This document shows positions 34,600 to 44,290 of a DNA stretch of 64,000 nucleotides, one piece after another. The notes below the pieces were generated by a model. That model did not search any database and was not told the origin of the DNA. It was given only the letters and a program-made list of their open reading frames with translations. The position numbers and the translations under genes are program-made. Position 1 is the first letter of the stretch; every line of letters begins with the position of its first letter. The stretch comes from Marinibacterium profundimaris (GTDB taxonomy: Bacteria; Pseudomonadota; Alphaproteobacteria; Rhodobacterales; Rhodobacteraceae), in assembly GCF_002210095.1 (NCBI RefSeq), contig NZ_AQQR01000002.1:558001-622000 (forward strand). The letters are read 5' to 3'.

Positions 34600-35643
34600 A
34601 TGGGGCATTGGCGGAAATCGGAGGCGGGCTTCACCCCGCTGGGCACGTCGCTGGAGGCGCCGTTCGAGAGGCTGACGGGCGAGACGGTGCCGGAAGAGCG
34701 GTTCTTCGTCTGCAACAGCGGCGACAGTGTCGCGGTGGATCCGGAGATCTACCGGCTGAAGATCAAGGGCGACGCGGTCGAGCGCGTGGTGACCCTGCGG
34801 CTGTCGGACCTGGAGGCGTTGCCGCAGCACGAGGTGCTGGCCTATGTGGAATGCGCGGGCAACCAGCGGACCCTGTTCAGCAAGATCGACGGCCACGTGA
34901 TCGACCGCGAGAGCGACGGGGACGACGTGGCCTGGACGCTGGGCGGGATCGGGCAGGCGCTGTGGTCGGGGCCGCGGCTGGCGGATGTGCTGGCACTGGC
35001 CGGGGTGTCGCCGCAGGCGGCCTGGGTGGCGCCGATGGGGCTGGATGTGCTGAACCCGGAATGCGACATCGAGATCCCGATGCCGATCGAAAAGGCGCTG
35101 GACCCCGACACGCTGGTCGGGCTGCGGATGAACGGCGCGGCCCTGCCGGTGGATCACGGGGCGCCGGCGCGGATGGTGGTGCCGGGCTGGGTCGGCACCT
35201 ACTGGGTGAAATGGGTCGGCTGGCTGACCGTCTCGGCGCGGGAGATCCGGAATTACCGGACCGACGAATATTACGTGATCGACGGTGTCACGGTGACCGA
35301 GCAGAACATCAAGGCCTCGCTCTGCCTGCCCTTCCCGGCCGAGCTGGCGCCGGGGCGGCAGCGGATCGAAGGGCTGGCGCGATCGCCCGGCCAGGAGATC
35401 GCAAGGGTGGAATGGTCCGCCGACGGCGGCGACTGGACCGGGGCCGAGATCGTGCAGCGCAGCGGCAAATGGGGCTGGACCCGCTTCGCCTTCGACTGGG
35501 ACGCCGCGCCCGGTTCCCACGTGCTGCGCTGCCGCGCGGTGGACGCGGCAGGGCGGAGCCAGCCGGAGGTGGCTTTGATGAACGAGGGCACGCTTCTCTA
35601 TAACGCGGTGATCCCGCATCCGGTGACGGTGACGGTGACGTGA
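34600..35643 (+). CDS. Sulfite oxidase-like molybdopterin oxidoreductase
   Basis: 347-residue protein of the sulfite oxidase family. The molybdopterin domain carries the Mo-binding Cys in LAYVECAGNQRTLF near residue 86 and GTYWVKWVGWLTVSAREI near 205, and a Mo-cofactor dimerisation domain fills the C-terminus. No signal peptide or twin-arginine motif is present, so as written it is cytoplasmic. No haem partner is adjacent. It could oxidise sulfite or reduce another oxo-substrate. The 3' end is a GTGACG hexamer run encoding VTVTVT. ATG 34600 lies eight bases after GGGAGG. Confidence 0.85.
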   Translation: MGHWRKSEAGFTPLGTSLEAPFERLTGETVPEERFFVCNSGDSVAVDPEIYRLKIKGDAVERVVTLRLSDLEALPQHEVLAYVECAGNQRTLFSKIDGHVIDRESDGDDVAWTLGGIGQALWSGPRLADVLALAGVSPQAAWVAPMGLDVLNPECDIEIPMPIEKALDPDTLVGLRMNGAALPVDHGAPARMVVPGWVGTYWVKWVGWLTVSAREIRNYRTDEYYVIDGVTVTEQNIKASLCLPFPAELAPGRQRIEGLARSPGQEIARVEWSADGGDWTGAEIVQRSGKWGWTRFAFDWDAAPGSHVLRCRAVDAAGRSQPEVALMNEGTLLYNAVIPHPVTVTVT

Positions 35644-35698
35644 CGGGCGTTCGGGGCATTCGGCGCGTTCGGCGACTGGGGCCCCTGTGCGCTGCGGG

Positions 35699-36088
35699 TC
35701 AGTCGGGCAGGCTGATTTCCACCAGGTTGCCGTCGGGATCGCGGATGTAGATCGACATCAGCGGGCCGGTGGCGCCGCTGCGGGGGACGGGGCCTTCGAT
35801 GATCTCTATGCCATGCCCGGCGAGGCGGGATTGCCAGGCTTCCAGCGGCATGTCGGTGAGAAAGCACAGATCGGCGGACCCGGGGGTCGGCACCCTGGCG
35901 CGCGGCTCATAGGCGGTGCCGGCGGGGTGCAGGTTGATCTTTTGCGACCCGTAACGCAGCGCGTGGCGGGTGCCGCCGCCGGAGGCGGTGAAGGAGATCG
36001 CCTCCATCCCCAGGGCGCCCGAGTAGAAGCGTGTGGTGGCGTCGATATCGGCGACGGTCAGGACGAGATGGTCGAGGGTTGTGAGCAT
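35699..36088 (-). CDS. VOC family (glyoxalase-like) protein
   Basis: 129-residue vicinal oxygen chelate protein with paired beta-alpha-beta modules: LDHLVLTVADIDATTRFYSGALGM at the N-terminus with a metal His, and MSIYIRDPDGNLVEISLP at the C-terminus with the metal Glu. It could be a glyoxalase, dioxygenase or resistance protein. ATG 36088. It is divergent from the HTD2-like dehydratase and convergent with the sulfite-oxidase-like gene. Confidence 0.87.
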   Translation of the reverse strand: MLTTLDHLVLTVADIDATTRFYSGALGMEAISFTASGGGTRHALRYGSQKINLHPAGTAYEPRARVPTPGSADLCFLTDMPLEAWQSRLAGHGIEIIEGPVPRSGATGPLMSIYIRDPDGNLVEISLPD

Positions 36089-36301
36089 GGAGGTCTTTGC
36101 CTTTGGGTCGGACAGCGGGGGCGTGCTCCCGCCCTGTCGACGGTGGGGCGGGCGGCCGGAGGCGTCAAGAGCCCACCCCGCACGCCCCCGCTGTCCTCGT
36201 GCTGCGCCGTGCGGACCGGGGGGCGAACGGCAGACAGGACCTTCGGGGCCTTGCGCCATGGCACCGGGCGAAGGCATGGTCCGTGGATGCGGGAGGGGCG
36301 G

Positions 36302-37096
36302 ATGACAGACAGCCAGGTGATCTCCGACGTCATGGATCCGGCGCGTGCCTCGGCGCTTTGCGCGGTGCTGGGCCTGCCGGGGCCGGTGGCGCCTGGCGAC
36401 GCCCTGCCGCCGTTTTTCCACCAGGTCCATTTCTGGGACCCGCAGCCGCCCGGGGCGCTGGGCCGCGACGGGCATCCGAAGGTCGGCGGGCTGATCCCCG
36501 ACACCGGCCTGCCCCGGCGGATGTGGGCCGGCGGGCGGCTGGCCTTTGCCGCGCCGCTGCGCGCCGGGGTGCCGGCCGAGAAGCACAGCCGCTTCGAGGA
36601 TGTCACCCGCAAGTCCGGGCGCAGCGGCGCGCTGGCCTTCGTCACCCTGCGCCACGAGATCCGGCAGGAGGGGCAGCTGTGCCTGACCGAATGGCAGGAC
36701 CTGGTCTATCGCCCCGAACCCGACCCGTCCGACCCGCGCCCCGACCCGCCACGGGCGCCCGAGACGGCGCAGGACCGGCGCGCGGTGCAGTTCTCCCCGA
36801 CCCTGCTGTTCCGGTATTCGGCGCTGACCTTCAACGGCCACCGCATCCACTATGACGAGACCTATGCCCGGCTGGTCGAGGGCTACGAGGGGCTGGTGGT
36901 CCATGGCCCGCTGCTGGCGCAGCTGATGATGCTCATGGCCGAGGATCTGCTGGGGCCGCTGGCGGGGTTCTCGTTCCGGGGCGCCTCTCCGCTGATGCAC
37001 CACGAGACGGCCGAGCTGTGCCGCGACGGGCGGCGGTTCTGGGTCCGCGCGGGCGACGGCCGGCTGTGCATGACGGCGGCGGCCGAGGCGGACTGA
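36302..37096 (+). CDS. HTD2/MaoC-like acyl dehydratase (mesaconyl-C4-CoA hydratase type)
   Basis: 264-residue hot-dog fold protein. The motif FRYSALTFNGHRIHYDETYARLVEGYEGLVVHGPL near 177-211 carries the catalytic His and Asp of the FAS1-like dehydratase/HTD2 group, which includes mesaconyl-C4-CoA hydratase. The N-terminal half is a second, degenerate hot dog. It hydrates or dehydrates an enoyl-CoA; the substrate is uncertain since no CoA transferase or lyase gene is beside it. ATG 36302 has GGGAGG upstream. Confidence 0.82.
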   Translation: MTDSQVISDVMDPARASALCAVLGLPGPVAPGDALPPFFHQVHFWDPQPPGALGRDGHPKVGGLIPDTGLPRRMWAGGRLAFAAPLRAGVPAEKHSRFEDVTRKSGRSGALAFVTLRHEIRQEGQLCLTEWQDLVYRPEPDPSDPRPDPPRAPETAQDRRAVQFSPTLLFRYSALTFNGHRIHYDETYARLVEGYEGLVVHGPLLAQLMMLMAEDLLGPLAGFSFRGASPLMHHETAELCRDGRRFWVRAGDGRLCMTAAAEAD

Positions 37097-37115
37097 GCCC
37101 CCCGCCGCGCAGACC

Positions 37116-38159
37116 TCAGAGGCAGGTTTCCAGGCGGAACCCGTCGGGTACGGCATCGCGGTCATCCAGCACCAGGTCGGCCATCACCTGGGCCACCTTC
37201 GGCGCCATGCCGAAGCCGATCTTGAACCCGCCGTTGGCCACGAAATGCCCCGGACGTCCGGGCCAGGGGCCCATCACCGGGGCCCGGCTGCGGGCGCGGG
37301 GGCGCAGCCCGGCCCAGCGGTCCACGACCGGCGCCTCGGCCAGCAGCGGCACGGCCAGGCGGGCGGCGGCGATGACCTCGTCCAGCTGGCTGTCGGTGTC
37401 GCGCGGGCTGTCGAAATCGCGTTCCGAGGTCGAGCCGATCGCCACCGTCCCGTCGGTGTGCGGCACGATATGCACCCCGCCCGAGAAAAGCTGCGGCGCG
37501 TCCTGCGGCATCGCCAGGCCAAGCACCGCCGCCTGTCCCTTGACCGCCGTGCCGACCGGACGGTCGAAGGCCTGCGAAAGCTCGGCCAGCCCGGCCGATC
37601 CGGTGGCCCAGACCACCGCGCCGCTGTCGGGTGCCTCGGTCACGATTGGCACGCCCTGCCGCTTCAGCGCCGCGACCAGCGCCGCCACGGCCCGCGCCGG
37701 ATGCAGCCGCGCGCTCAGCGTGTCGCGGATCAGCCAGCCCGAGGGCGAGACCGGCGCCCAGCCGAAGGCGTCGCTGGCCGGGATGACCTCCCATGCGGCG
37801 AACCCGTCCCAGAGCGTTTCGGCCTGCGTCGCGCGGCTGCGGGCCAGCGCGACCGCCCCGGCATCGGCCAGCGGCTGCAGCCGCCCGGTGCGCCCGTAGC
37901 CGGGCGAGACACCGCCGACGGTCTCCACCCCGGTCCAGAACGCGTCGGCCATGCGCAGGCTGTCGAACTGGAAGGCCTTTTTGGGGTTCCAGTTCTCGGG
38001 CACATGCGGCGCCAGAGCGCCGACCACGCCGCCCGAGGCCCCGGCACCCGGACCGAAGGGATCGACCACGACCACCCGTGCCCCCCGCCGGGCACAGGTC
38101 CAGGCGATCGACAGGCCAAAGATCCCGGCCCCCCGAACGGTGACGTCCGCCATTGCCAT
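37116..38159 (-). CDS. FAD-dependent oxidoreductase, probable stand-alone MnmC oxidase function
   Basis: 347-residue DAO-family flavoprotein. The dinucleotide fold GAGIFGLSIAWTCARRGARV is at the N-terminus, GASGGVVGALAPH follows, and the C-terminal FAD segment is FVANGGFKIGFGMAP. The GAxxPH element after the Rossmann motif resembles the oxidase half of bifunctional MnmC, which converts cmnm5s2U34 in tRNA to nm5s2U34. Divergence by 65 bases from mnmD, the methyltransferase half, supports the reading. A D-amino-acid dehydrogenase or glycine oxidase is the alternative. ATG 38159 follows GAGGCGGAA. Confidence 0.75.
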   Translation of the reverse strand: MAMADVTVRGAGIFGLSIAWTCARRGARVVVVDPFGPGAGASGGVVGALAPHVPENWNPKKAFQFDSLRMADAFWTGVETVGGVSPGYGRTGRLQPLADAGAVALARSRATQAETLWDGFAAWEVIPASDAFGWAPVSPSGWLIRDTLSARLHPARAVAALVAALKRQGVPIVTEAPDSGAVVWATGSAGLAELSQAFDRPVGTAVKGQAAVLGLAMPQDAPQLFSGGVHIVPHTDGTVAIGSTSERDFDSPRDTDSQLDEVIAAARLAVPLLAEAPVVDRWAGLRPRARSRAPVMGPWPGRPGHFVANGGFKIGFGMAPKVAQVMADLVLDDRDAVPDGFRLETCL

Positions 38160-38224
38160 TTCCGCCTCGCTTCTTCAGTGTCGCCCGGCGCGGGCCTCTC
38201 GCCGCGACCATAAGAGAGGGTGGC

Positions 38225-38893
38225 ATGCAGCACCAGCAGGCACAGGTCTCGTGGCGGGACGATCGGGTTCCGGTCTCGGACCGGTTCGACGACCCGTATT
38301 ATTCGATCCAGGACGGGGTGGAGGAAACGCGCCACACCTTCCTTGGCGGCAATGGCCTGCCCGCGCGGTTCGGCGGCGCCTTCCGGGTGGCCGAGCTGGG
38401 GTTCGGCACCGGGCTGAACTTTCTCGTGACGTTGCAGGCCTGGGTCGCGGCCGGATCCCCCGGCACGCTGCATTACACCAGTTTCGAGGCTTTCCCGATG
38501 GCCGCCGCCGACATGGCGCGCGCGCTTGAGGCCTTTGCCGACCTGCCGGGGCGGGACCTGCTGGCCGAGGCCTGGGCGGATGGGCGCTTTCCGGCCGCGA
38601 TCGGCGGCGCCACGCTGGATCTGCGCCTGGGCGACGCGCGCACAGCGCTGCCGGAGTGGGAGGGGCAGGCGGATGCCTGGTTTCTCGACGGCTTCGCCCC
38701 GGCCCGCAATCCCGAGCTGTGGGAACCCGCGCTGATGGCCGAGGTCGCGCGCCATACCGCGCCGGGCGGCACGCTGGCCACCTACACGGCCGCCGGCCAC
38801 GTGCGTCGGACGCTCGACGCGGCGGGGTTCGACATCACCCGGCAACCCGGCTATGGCCGCAAGCGCCACATGACCACGGGCGTGCTGCGATGA
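38225..38893 (+). CDS. mnmD: tRNA (mnm5s2U34)-methyltransferase MnmD
   Basis: 222-residue SAM-dependent methyltransferase equal to the N-terminal half of E. coli MnmC; it methylates the aminomethyl group at the tRNA wobble uridine. VPVSDRFDDPYYSIQDGVEETRHTFLGGNGL is the family N-terminus, AELGFGTGLNFL the SAM motif near 58-69, and AWFLDGFAPARNPELWE the downstream signature. ATG 38225 follows GAGAGGG. Its stop overlaps the EamA start by ATGA, and the FAD oxidase diverges upstream. Confidence 0.93.
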   Translation: MQHQQAQVSWRDDRVPVSDRFDDPYYSIQDGVEETRHTFLGGNGLPARFGGAFRVAELGFGTGLNFLVTLQAWVAAGSPGTLHYTSFEAFPMAAADMARALEAFADLPGRDLLAEAWADGRFPAAIGGATLDLRLGDARTALPEWEGQADAWFLDGFAPARNPELWEPALMAEVARHTAPGGTLATYTAAGHVRRTLDAAGFDITRQPGYGRKRHMTTGVLR

Positions 38894-39876
38894 CGACCAC
38901 CGACAAGGATGCGGGCCACGGCCCCGGGCCCCTGACCGCAGGCGACGCCCCGGTGGCGCCGGTGCCGCACCAGGCCAGCCCCGCCGTTCCCGCCGCGCCC
39001 GTGCCGCAGCGGAACACCGTGGGCCTTGGCATCGGGCTGATGATCGGCTCGACCATCGTCTTCGCGCTGCAGGACGGCATGTCGCGGCACCTGGCGGCGG
39101 AATACAATACCCTGATGGTGGTGATGATCCGCTACTGGTTCTTCGCCGCCTTCGTGATCGCCATCGCCGCGCGGGCGAAGGGCGGGCTGCGCCGCGCGGT
39201 GAAGACCTCGCAGCCGGTCGTGCAGGCGCTGCGCGGTCTGCTGCTGGCGGCCGAGGTCTGTGTCGCGGTCTACGGCTTCACCCTGCTGGGCCTGATCGAA
39301 AGCCAGGCGGTGTTCATCTGTTACCCGCTGCTGGTCGCGGCCTTGTCGGGCCCGGTGCTGGGCGAAAGCGTGGGCTGGCGGCGGTGGAGCGCGATCGGCG
39401 TGGGGTTCATCGGCGTGATGTTCATCCTAAAGCCCTCGGGCGGTGTCTTTGACATCGCGGCGGCGATCCCGCTGGCGGCGGCGCTGATGTTCGCGCTGTA
39501 TTCGCTGCTGACGCGCTATGCGGCGCGGCGCGACACCACGGCGACCAGCTTCTTCTGGACGGGCGCGGTGGGCGCGGTGTTCATGACCGCCGTGGGCATC
39601 TGGCACTGGGAGCCGATGACCCTGCCCGATTACGGCTGGATGGCCTGCCTCTGCGTGACCGGGGCGCTGGGCCACTGGCTGCTGATCAAGTGCTACGAGG
39701 TGGCCGAGGCCAGCGCGGTGCAGCCCTTTGCCTATTTCCACTTTGTCTGGGCGTCGATCCTCGGGATGACGCTCTTTGCCGAGGTGCTGCGGCCCAGCGT
39801 GGCCACCGGCGCGGCGCTGATCGTCGCGGCGGGGCTGTTCACCCTGTGGCGCGAACGGGCGAAGCGGGCGGCTTAG
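38890..39876 (+). CDS. EamA/DMT family transporter
   Basis: 328-residue drug/metabolite transporter with about ten membrane helices in two EamA repeats. The first 38 residues are a Pro/Ala-rich, soluble tail, longer than usual. The protein probably exports a metabolite; the substrate is unknown. ATG 38890 overlaps the mnmD stop (ATGA), so it is coupled to mnmD, although a functional link is not obvious. Confidence 0.87.
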   Translation: MTTTDKDAGHGPGPLTAGDAPVAPVPHQASPAVPAAPVPQRNTVGLGIGLMIGSTIVFALQDGMSRHLAAEYNTLMVVMIRYWFFAAFVIAIAARAKGGLRRAVKTSQPVVQALRGLLLAAEVCVAVYGFTLLGLIESQAVFICYPLLVAALSGPVLGESVGWRRWSAIGVGFIGVMFILKPSGGVFDIAAAIPLAAALMFALYSLLTRYAARRDTTATSFFWTGAVGAVFMTAVGIWHWEPMTLPDYGWMACLCVTGALGHWLLIKCYEVAEASAVQPFAYFHFVWASILGMTLFAEVLRPSVATGAALIVAAGLFTLWRERAKRAA

Positions 39877-39957
39877 GCGCGGGCCGCAACGGCCGGCGCG
39901 CGATGCGCGGGCGCGGGGCCGTCATGCCGGACCCGAGCGCCCTGCCGCGGTGCGGCC

Positions 39958-41937
39958 TCAGGGCGCGTAGGCGCGCAGGGTGGCGCCGCGCAATTCCTCG
40001 CTGAAGGGGATCGGCAGAGGCTCCTTGCCCAGCCGCGCGCGGTAGACCGGCAGGCTTTCGGTGACGCGCATGATGTAGTTGCGGGTCTCGTTGAAGGGGA
40101 TCATCTCGATCCAGTCGACGATGTCGATCTCGGCGTTGCGGCCGCGCGGGTCGCCGTAGTCCTCCATCCAGCGCAGCGGGCGACCCGGCCCGGCGTTGTA
40201 GCCCGCGGCCATCATCGACACGTTGCCGCCCAGCTGCGCCGCCAGCGTGGCCAGGTAATTGGCGCCCAGCTTGGCGTTGTAGCGCCAGTCTTCCAGCATG
40301 CGGGACGAGCTGTGCGAGGCGCGGATGCCCAGATCGTCGGCCACCAGCTGCCCGGTGGCGGGCATCACCTGCATGAACCCCAGCGCGCCGGCGCCGCTGA
40401 TCACGCCGGGGTCGAATTCGCTCTCGCGCCGCGCGATCGACAGGACCATCTCCTGCGCCATCGGCAGGTCTTCGTCGGCGACCGGGTGCAGCGGGTAGTA
40501 ATAGCCCGCCAGGATCACCCCGTCCTGCGCCGCGCGTTTCGAGATCATCACCGACAGATGCGGATCGTCGAGATCCAGCGCCATCTGCCCCAGCCGCGCG
40601 GCATCCTCCGGCGTGAGGCTTTCGGTCAGGTGGGTGAAGAACCTTTCGGCCAGCACGTATTCCTCGGCCTCCCACAGTTCCACGGCGGCGCGGAACACGG
40701 TGGATTTCGTGAACTCGGCCTCCTGCCAGGGAGCCAGCTCGGGCGGGTTGGCCATCGAGGGATCGAAGGGCAGCCCGGCGCGTTCGGCGGCCAGCAGCCC
40801 GTAGAACGAGCTTTGGTATTCCCCGCCCTCGCGATAGGCGATCTGCGCCACCTCGGTATCGCCGAGCGCGTCCAGCGCGCGGCCCGTCCAGTACTTGGCG
40901 CGGCCCTTGGAGATCGGCGACTGCACCGCCTCGTCCAGCCGCAGGAAATGCAGCAGGGCGGTTTCCGGCTGGTCCAGGAAGGTCAGCGCGAGGTAGCCCG
41001 ACAGCCATTCGAGATCGGCGAAATCCGACCCGTCCACCAGCCCGTGGCGCATCGCCACCTCGTAGGCGCGCTGATGCTCGCCCGCGCGCATCAGCTGGCG
41101 GGCATAGCCGCGGCGCCGGCCGGCCCAGCTTTCGGGCTGGCCCAGCGACTGGGCCGAGGTGGAGCGTTCGATCATCAGCTCGAGCGCGTCGTCGGTCCGG
41201 CCCTTGCGGGCGCGCCATTCGAACCGGTCGTAGGCCAGGCCCGGGTCGTCGGCCAGATCCTCGGGCACCCGTTCGATCAGCGTGTCGACGCCCGCGGCCT
41301 GTTCCTGCAGCGCCAGCCGGGCCAGCGCCAGCGCGCGGGTGCCGTCATCGACCGAGGTCAGCATCCGCCGCGCGCTCAGCCGGTGCCCGTCCCACAGCAG
41401 CCGGTCCAGCCGGGCGACATTGTGCGGCGGCAGCAGATCGCCGCCGGCGGCAAGGAAGGCGGATTGCTGCGTGGCCCCCATCGCCATGGTGCGCCAACCC
41501 AGCACCAGCGTGGCATCGGCCTCGCCGCCCCGGCCGGCGGCGCGCAGCGCGTTGACATAGGCCAGCACGCCGTCGGGGGTTTGCGGTTCGACCTCGTCGA
41601 ACATCGACAGCACGTCGGAAAAGCTGGCGGTGACAAAGGCGCCCTCGGATTTCTCGCGCAGCCAGGGGATGCCGGGCCAGTCGCCGTTGCGCTCCAGGAA
41701 GGCCAGCACCGTCGCCGCATCGCCGCGCCCGGCGCGCAGCCAGTGCCATTCGACCACGTCATGCGCGACCGAGGCCGGGGCGCCGGCCGCCTCGAAGGCG
41801 GCTTCGAAATCCTGCCGGCGGACGGCGTCCATCGCCTCGGCCAGGCCGGCGTCGGCGGGGCGCGCCAGCGCCGGGATCAGGGCCGGCGCCAGGGCCAGGA
41901 CCAGCAGCAACGAAACGGTACGGATCTGGGCAATCAT
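39958..41937 (-). CDS. Soluble-type lytic transglycosylase (Slt70-like)
   Basis: 659-residue periplasmic murein hydrolase that cuts the MurNAc-GlcNAc bond with formation of 1,6-anhydro-MurNAc. A signal peptide covers residues 1-30 ([20 protein letters not shown]). A long alpha-superhelical region of TPR-like repeats extends to about 490. The C-terminal SLT domain has the catalytic Glu in [29 protein letters not shown] and the [11 protein letters not shown] motif. ATG 41937 begins the signal peptide; the open frame to 41994 is not used. It is divergent from dapA. Confidence 0.93.
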   Translation of the reverse strand: MIAQIRTVSLLLVLALAPALIPALARPADAGLAEAMDAVRRQDFEAAFEAAGAPASVAHDVVEWHWLRAGRGDAATVLAFLERNGDWPGIPWLREKSEGAFVTASFSDVLSMFDEVEPQTPDGVLAYVNALRAAGRGGEADATLVLGWRTMAMGATQQSAFLAAGGDLLPPHNVARLDRLLWDGHRLSARRMLTSVDDGTRALALARLALQEQAAGVDTLIERVPEDLADDPGLAYDRFEWRARKGRTDDALELMIERSTSAQSLGQPESWAGRRRGYARQLMRAGEHQRAYEVAMRHGLVDGSDFADLEWLSGYLALTFLDQPETALLHFLRLDEAVQSPISKGRAKYWTGRALDALGDTEVAQIAYREGGEYQSSFYGLLAAERAGLPFDPSMANPPELAPWQEAEFTKSTVFRAAVELWEAEEYVLAERFFTHLTESLTPEDAARLGQMALDLDDPHLSVMISKRAAQDGVILAGYYYPLHPVADEDLPMAQEMVLSIARRESEFDPGVISGAGALGFMQVMPATGQLVADDLGIRASHSSSRMLEDWRYNAKLGANYLATLAAQLGGNVSMMAAGYNAGPGRPLRWMEDYGDPRGRNAEIDIVDWIEMIPFNETRNYIMRVTESLPVYRARLGKEPLPIPFSEELRGATLRAYAP

Positions 41938-42047
41938 TTTCGGACCATGCAGGGCTTGAGCATCCAAGGGTATTGCGTGTATCGGCACGTACAACTCACA
42001 AACGCGGCAGATCCGGGAGAGCCTGCCGCAAACCCAGGAGCGCGCCC

Positions 42048-42920
42048 ATGTTCAAAGGTTCCATGCCGGCCCTTGTCACCCCGTTCACCAACGGTGCAGT
42101 GGACTTCGACGCGCTCAAGAAACTCGTGGACTGGCACGTCGACCAGGGCTCCCACGGGCTTGTTCCGGTCGGCACCACGGGCGAGAGCCCGACACTGACC
42201 CATGACGAACATGAAGAGGTCGTGGCCCAGGTTGTCAAGGCCGCCGCGGGTCGCATCCCGGTTGTCGCCGGCGCCGGATCGAACAACACGGTCGAGGCCG
42301 AACGATTCCTGCAGCACGCCGCCTCGGTCGGGGCGGATGGCGCCCTGGTGGTGACGCCCTATTACAACAAGCCGACGCAGCGCGGGCTGGTGGCGCATTT
42401 CACCGCCCTGCACGAATGCTGCGACCTGCCGATCATCATCTACAACATCCCCGGCCGCTCGGTCGTGGACATGCTGCCCGCCACCATGGCGCAGCTGTCG
42501 AAGCTGCCGCGCATCGTCGGCGTCAAGGACGCCACCGGCGATCTGGCCCGCGTGTCGGAACAGCGCATGGCCTGCGGCCCCGATTTCATCCAGCTTTCGG
42601 GCGAGGATGCCACGGCGCTTGGCTTCAACGCCCATGGCGGGACGGGCTGCATTTCCGTCACCGCGAACGTCGCGCCGAAGCTCTGCGCCGAATTCCAGGA
42701 GGCCATGCTGGCCGGCGATTACGCCAAGGCCCTGACCTACCAGGACAAGCTGATGCCCCTGCACGAGGCGATCTTCATCGAACCCGGGCTCGTCGGCGCG
42801 AAATACGCCATGGCGCGGCTGGGCATGTGTTCCGAAGAGGTGCGCCTGCCGCTGACCGGTCTGCTGGACGAAACGAAGGCGATCATCGACGCGGCCATGG
42901 CCCATGCCGGGCTGCTGTAA
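42048..42920 (+). CDS. dapA: 4-hydroxy-tetrahydrodipicolinate synthase
   Basis: 290-residue TIM-barrel aldolase that condenses pyruvate with aspartate semialdehyde in lysine and diaminopimelate synthesis. [10 protein letters not shown] near 44-53 and [13 protein letters not shown] near 129-141 hold the Thr and Tyr of the proton relay, and the Schiff-base Lys is in [10 protein letters not shown] near 162. ATG 42048 has AGGAG seven bases upstream. A terminator follows, so it forms its own unit, divergent from the lytic transglycosylase. Confidence 0.96.
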   Translation: MFKGSMPALVTPFTNGAVDFDALKKLVDWHVDQGSHGLVPVGTTGESPTLTHDEHEEVVAQVVKAAAGRIPVVAGAGSNNTVEAERFLQHAASVGADGALVVTPYYNKPTQRGLVAHFTALHECCDLPIIIYNIPGRSVVDMLPATMAQLSKLPRIVGVKDATGDLARVSEQRMACGPDFIQLSGEDATALGFNAHGGTGCISVTANVAPKLCAEFQEAMLAGDYAKALTYQDKLMPLHEAIFIEPGLVGAKYAMARLGMCSEEVRLPLTGLLDETKAIIDAAMAHAGLL

Positions 42921-42961
42921 GGGCACACGTTGACAGGGATGACGGGCCTTCTCATGGTCTG

Positions 42962-42990
42962 AACGGGCGTTCCATGCGGGCGCCCGTTTT
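42962..42990 (+). terminator. Rho-independent terminator of dapA
   Basis: AACGGGCG (42962-42969) pairs with CGCCCGTT (42981-42988) and runs into TTTT, 42 bases after the dapA stop and just before the M20 gene ribosome binding site. Confidence 0.75.
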
Positions 42991-43007
42991 CCATGGAAAG
43001 GAGAGCC

Positions 43008-44177
43008 ATGACCGTCCTCGCCCCCATCGCCGATGCCGCGCCCGAACTGGAAGCGATCTTCAAGGATCTGCATGCCCACCCCGAGCTGGGCTTTCAGGAG
43101 GAGCGCACCAGCGCCGTGGTGGCCGAGACGCTGAAGGCCTACGGCGTGGACGAGATCCATCGCGGGCTGGGCAAGACGGGGGTCGTGGCCCTGATTCACG
43201 GGCGCGAGAAGGGCAACCGCCGGGTTGGTCTGCGCGCCGACATGGACGCCCTGCCGATCGACGAGATCACGGGGCTGGACTATGCCTCGAAGACCCCCGG
43301 CGTGATGCATGCCTGCGGCCATGACGGCCACACCACCATGCTGCTGGGCGCCGCGAAATACCTGGCCCAGACGCGGGATTTCGCCGGCACCGCCGTGCTG
43401 ATCTTTCAACCGGCGGAAGAGGGTCTTGGCGGCGCGCGCCAGATGCTGGCCGACGGGCTGTTCGAGCAGTTTCCCTGCGACGAGATCTACGGGATGCACA
43501 ACGCGCCGGGCACGCCGCCCGGCAAGGTCGGGATCTGCAAGGGCGCGGCCATGGCCGGGGCGGCGTTCTTCGACATCCGCATCTCGGGCCGGGGCAGCCA
43601 CGCGGCCGCGCCGCACATGTCCAAGGATGCGCTGATGATCGCGGCGACGCTGGCGGGGCAGATCCAGACCATCCTGTCGCGCAACATCCCGCCGCAGGAA
43701 ACCTGCGTGCTGTCGATCACCCAGCTGCATGCGGGCTCGGCCTATAACGTGGTGCCCGAGACGGCCACGCTGGCCGGGACGATCCGCTATTTCAGCGATG
43801 ACATCTACAAGCTGGCCGGGGACCGGATGCAGGCGATCTGCGACGGTTTCGCCAAGGCCCATGACGTCGAAATCGCGCTGGACCTGCGCAACGTCTTCGA
43901 CGTGCTGCAGAACGACGAGGAGTTGTCAGACGCCTATATCGACGCGGCCGCGGATATCGTCGGGGCGGAGAACGTGAGCAATACCGAGAAGCCGGTGACG
44001 GGGTCCGAGGATTTCGCCGACATGCTGCAGGCGGTGCCGGGCGCCTATGTCCGCGTCGGGCATGGCGGGACGGTGTCGCTGCACAACCCGGCTTATGTAC
44101 TGGATCCGGCGATCTTGCCGGTGGGCGCCTCGATCATGGCGCGGGTGGTGGAGAAACGGTTGCCGGTGGGCGGCTGA
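43008..44177 (+). CDS. M20 family amidohydrolase (hippurate hydrolase type)
   Basis: 389-residue zinc peptidase/amidohydrolase. The metal ligands are in LRADMDALPIDE, MHACGHDGHT near 100-110, and PAEEGLGGARQML near 135-148, with the dimerisation domain in the middle. Relatives release amino acids from N-acyl or N-benzoyl derivatives, including N-acetyl-diaminopimelate; adjacency to dapA suggests but does not prove a link to amino acid metabolism. ATG 43008 has AAAGGAG. A 73-base repeat lies beyond its stop. Confidence 0.9.
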   Translation: MTVLAPIADAAPELEAIFKDLHAHPELGFQEERTSAVVAETLKAYGVDEIHRGLGKTGVVALIHGREKGNRRVGLRADMDALPIDEITGLDYASKTPGVMHACGHDGHTTMLLGAAKYLAQTRDFAGTAVLIFQPAEEGLGGARQMLADGLFEQFPCDEIYGMHNAPGTPPGKVGICKGAAMAGAAFFDIRISGRGSHAAAPHMSKDALMIAATLAGQIQTILSRNIPPQETCVLSITQLHAGSAYNVVPETATLAGTIRYFSDDIYKLAGDRMQAICDGFAKAHDVEIALDLRNVFDVLQNDEELSDAYIDAAADIVGAENVSNTEKPVTGSEDFADMLQAVPGAYVRVGHGGTVSLHNPAYVLDPAILPVGASIMARVVEKRLPVGG

Positions 44178-44217
44178 GCGCGGCGTGCCCTTCGAGGTCG
44201 GGCGCTGCCGAGACAGA

Positions 44218-44290
44218 TGAACGAATGGTAAATTCGCCTCTGTAACATCTTGATTTTGCTTGGGTGGCTCAGTGTCCCACGCGTGGGACA
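44218..44290 (-). repeat. 73-base palindromic element, copy D
   Basis: Read on the minus strand: palindrome TGTCCCACGCGTGGGACA (44273-44290, perfect over 20 bases with its flanks), then 17 bases, AATCAA, four bases, TTACAGAGGCGAATTTAC, and TTTA-N7-TTCA (44229-44232 and 44218-44221). It fills the gap between the convergent M20 and soeC genes and ends four bases before the soeC stop. Confidence 0.8.

Noticed and set aside
35618-35642. GTGACG hexamer run at the end of the sulfite-oxidase-like gene
   Set aside because: Only about three units encoding VTVTVT at the C-terminus; too short to treat as a functional repeat.
41934-43862. 642-codon minus-strand frame across dapA and the M20 gene
   Set aside because: Antisense shadow spanning two well-supported plus-strand genes, with shadow-type amino acid composition.
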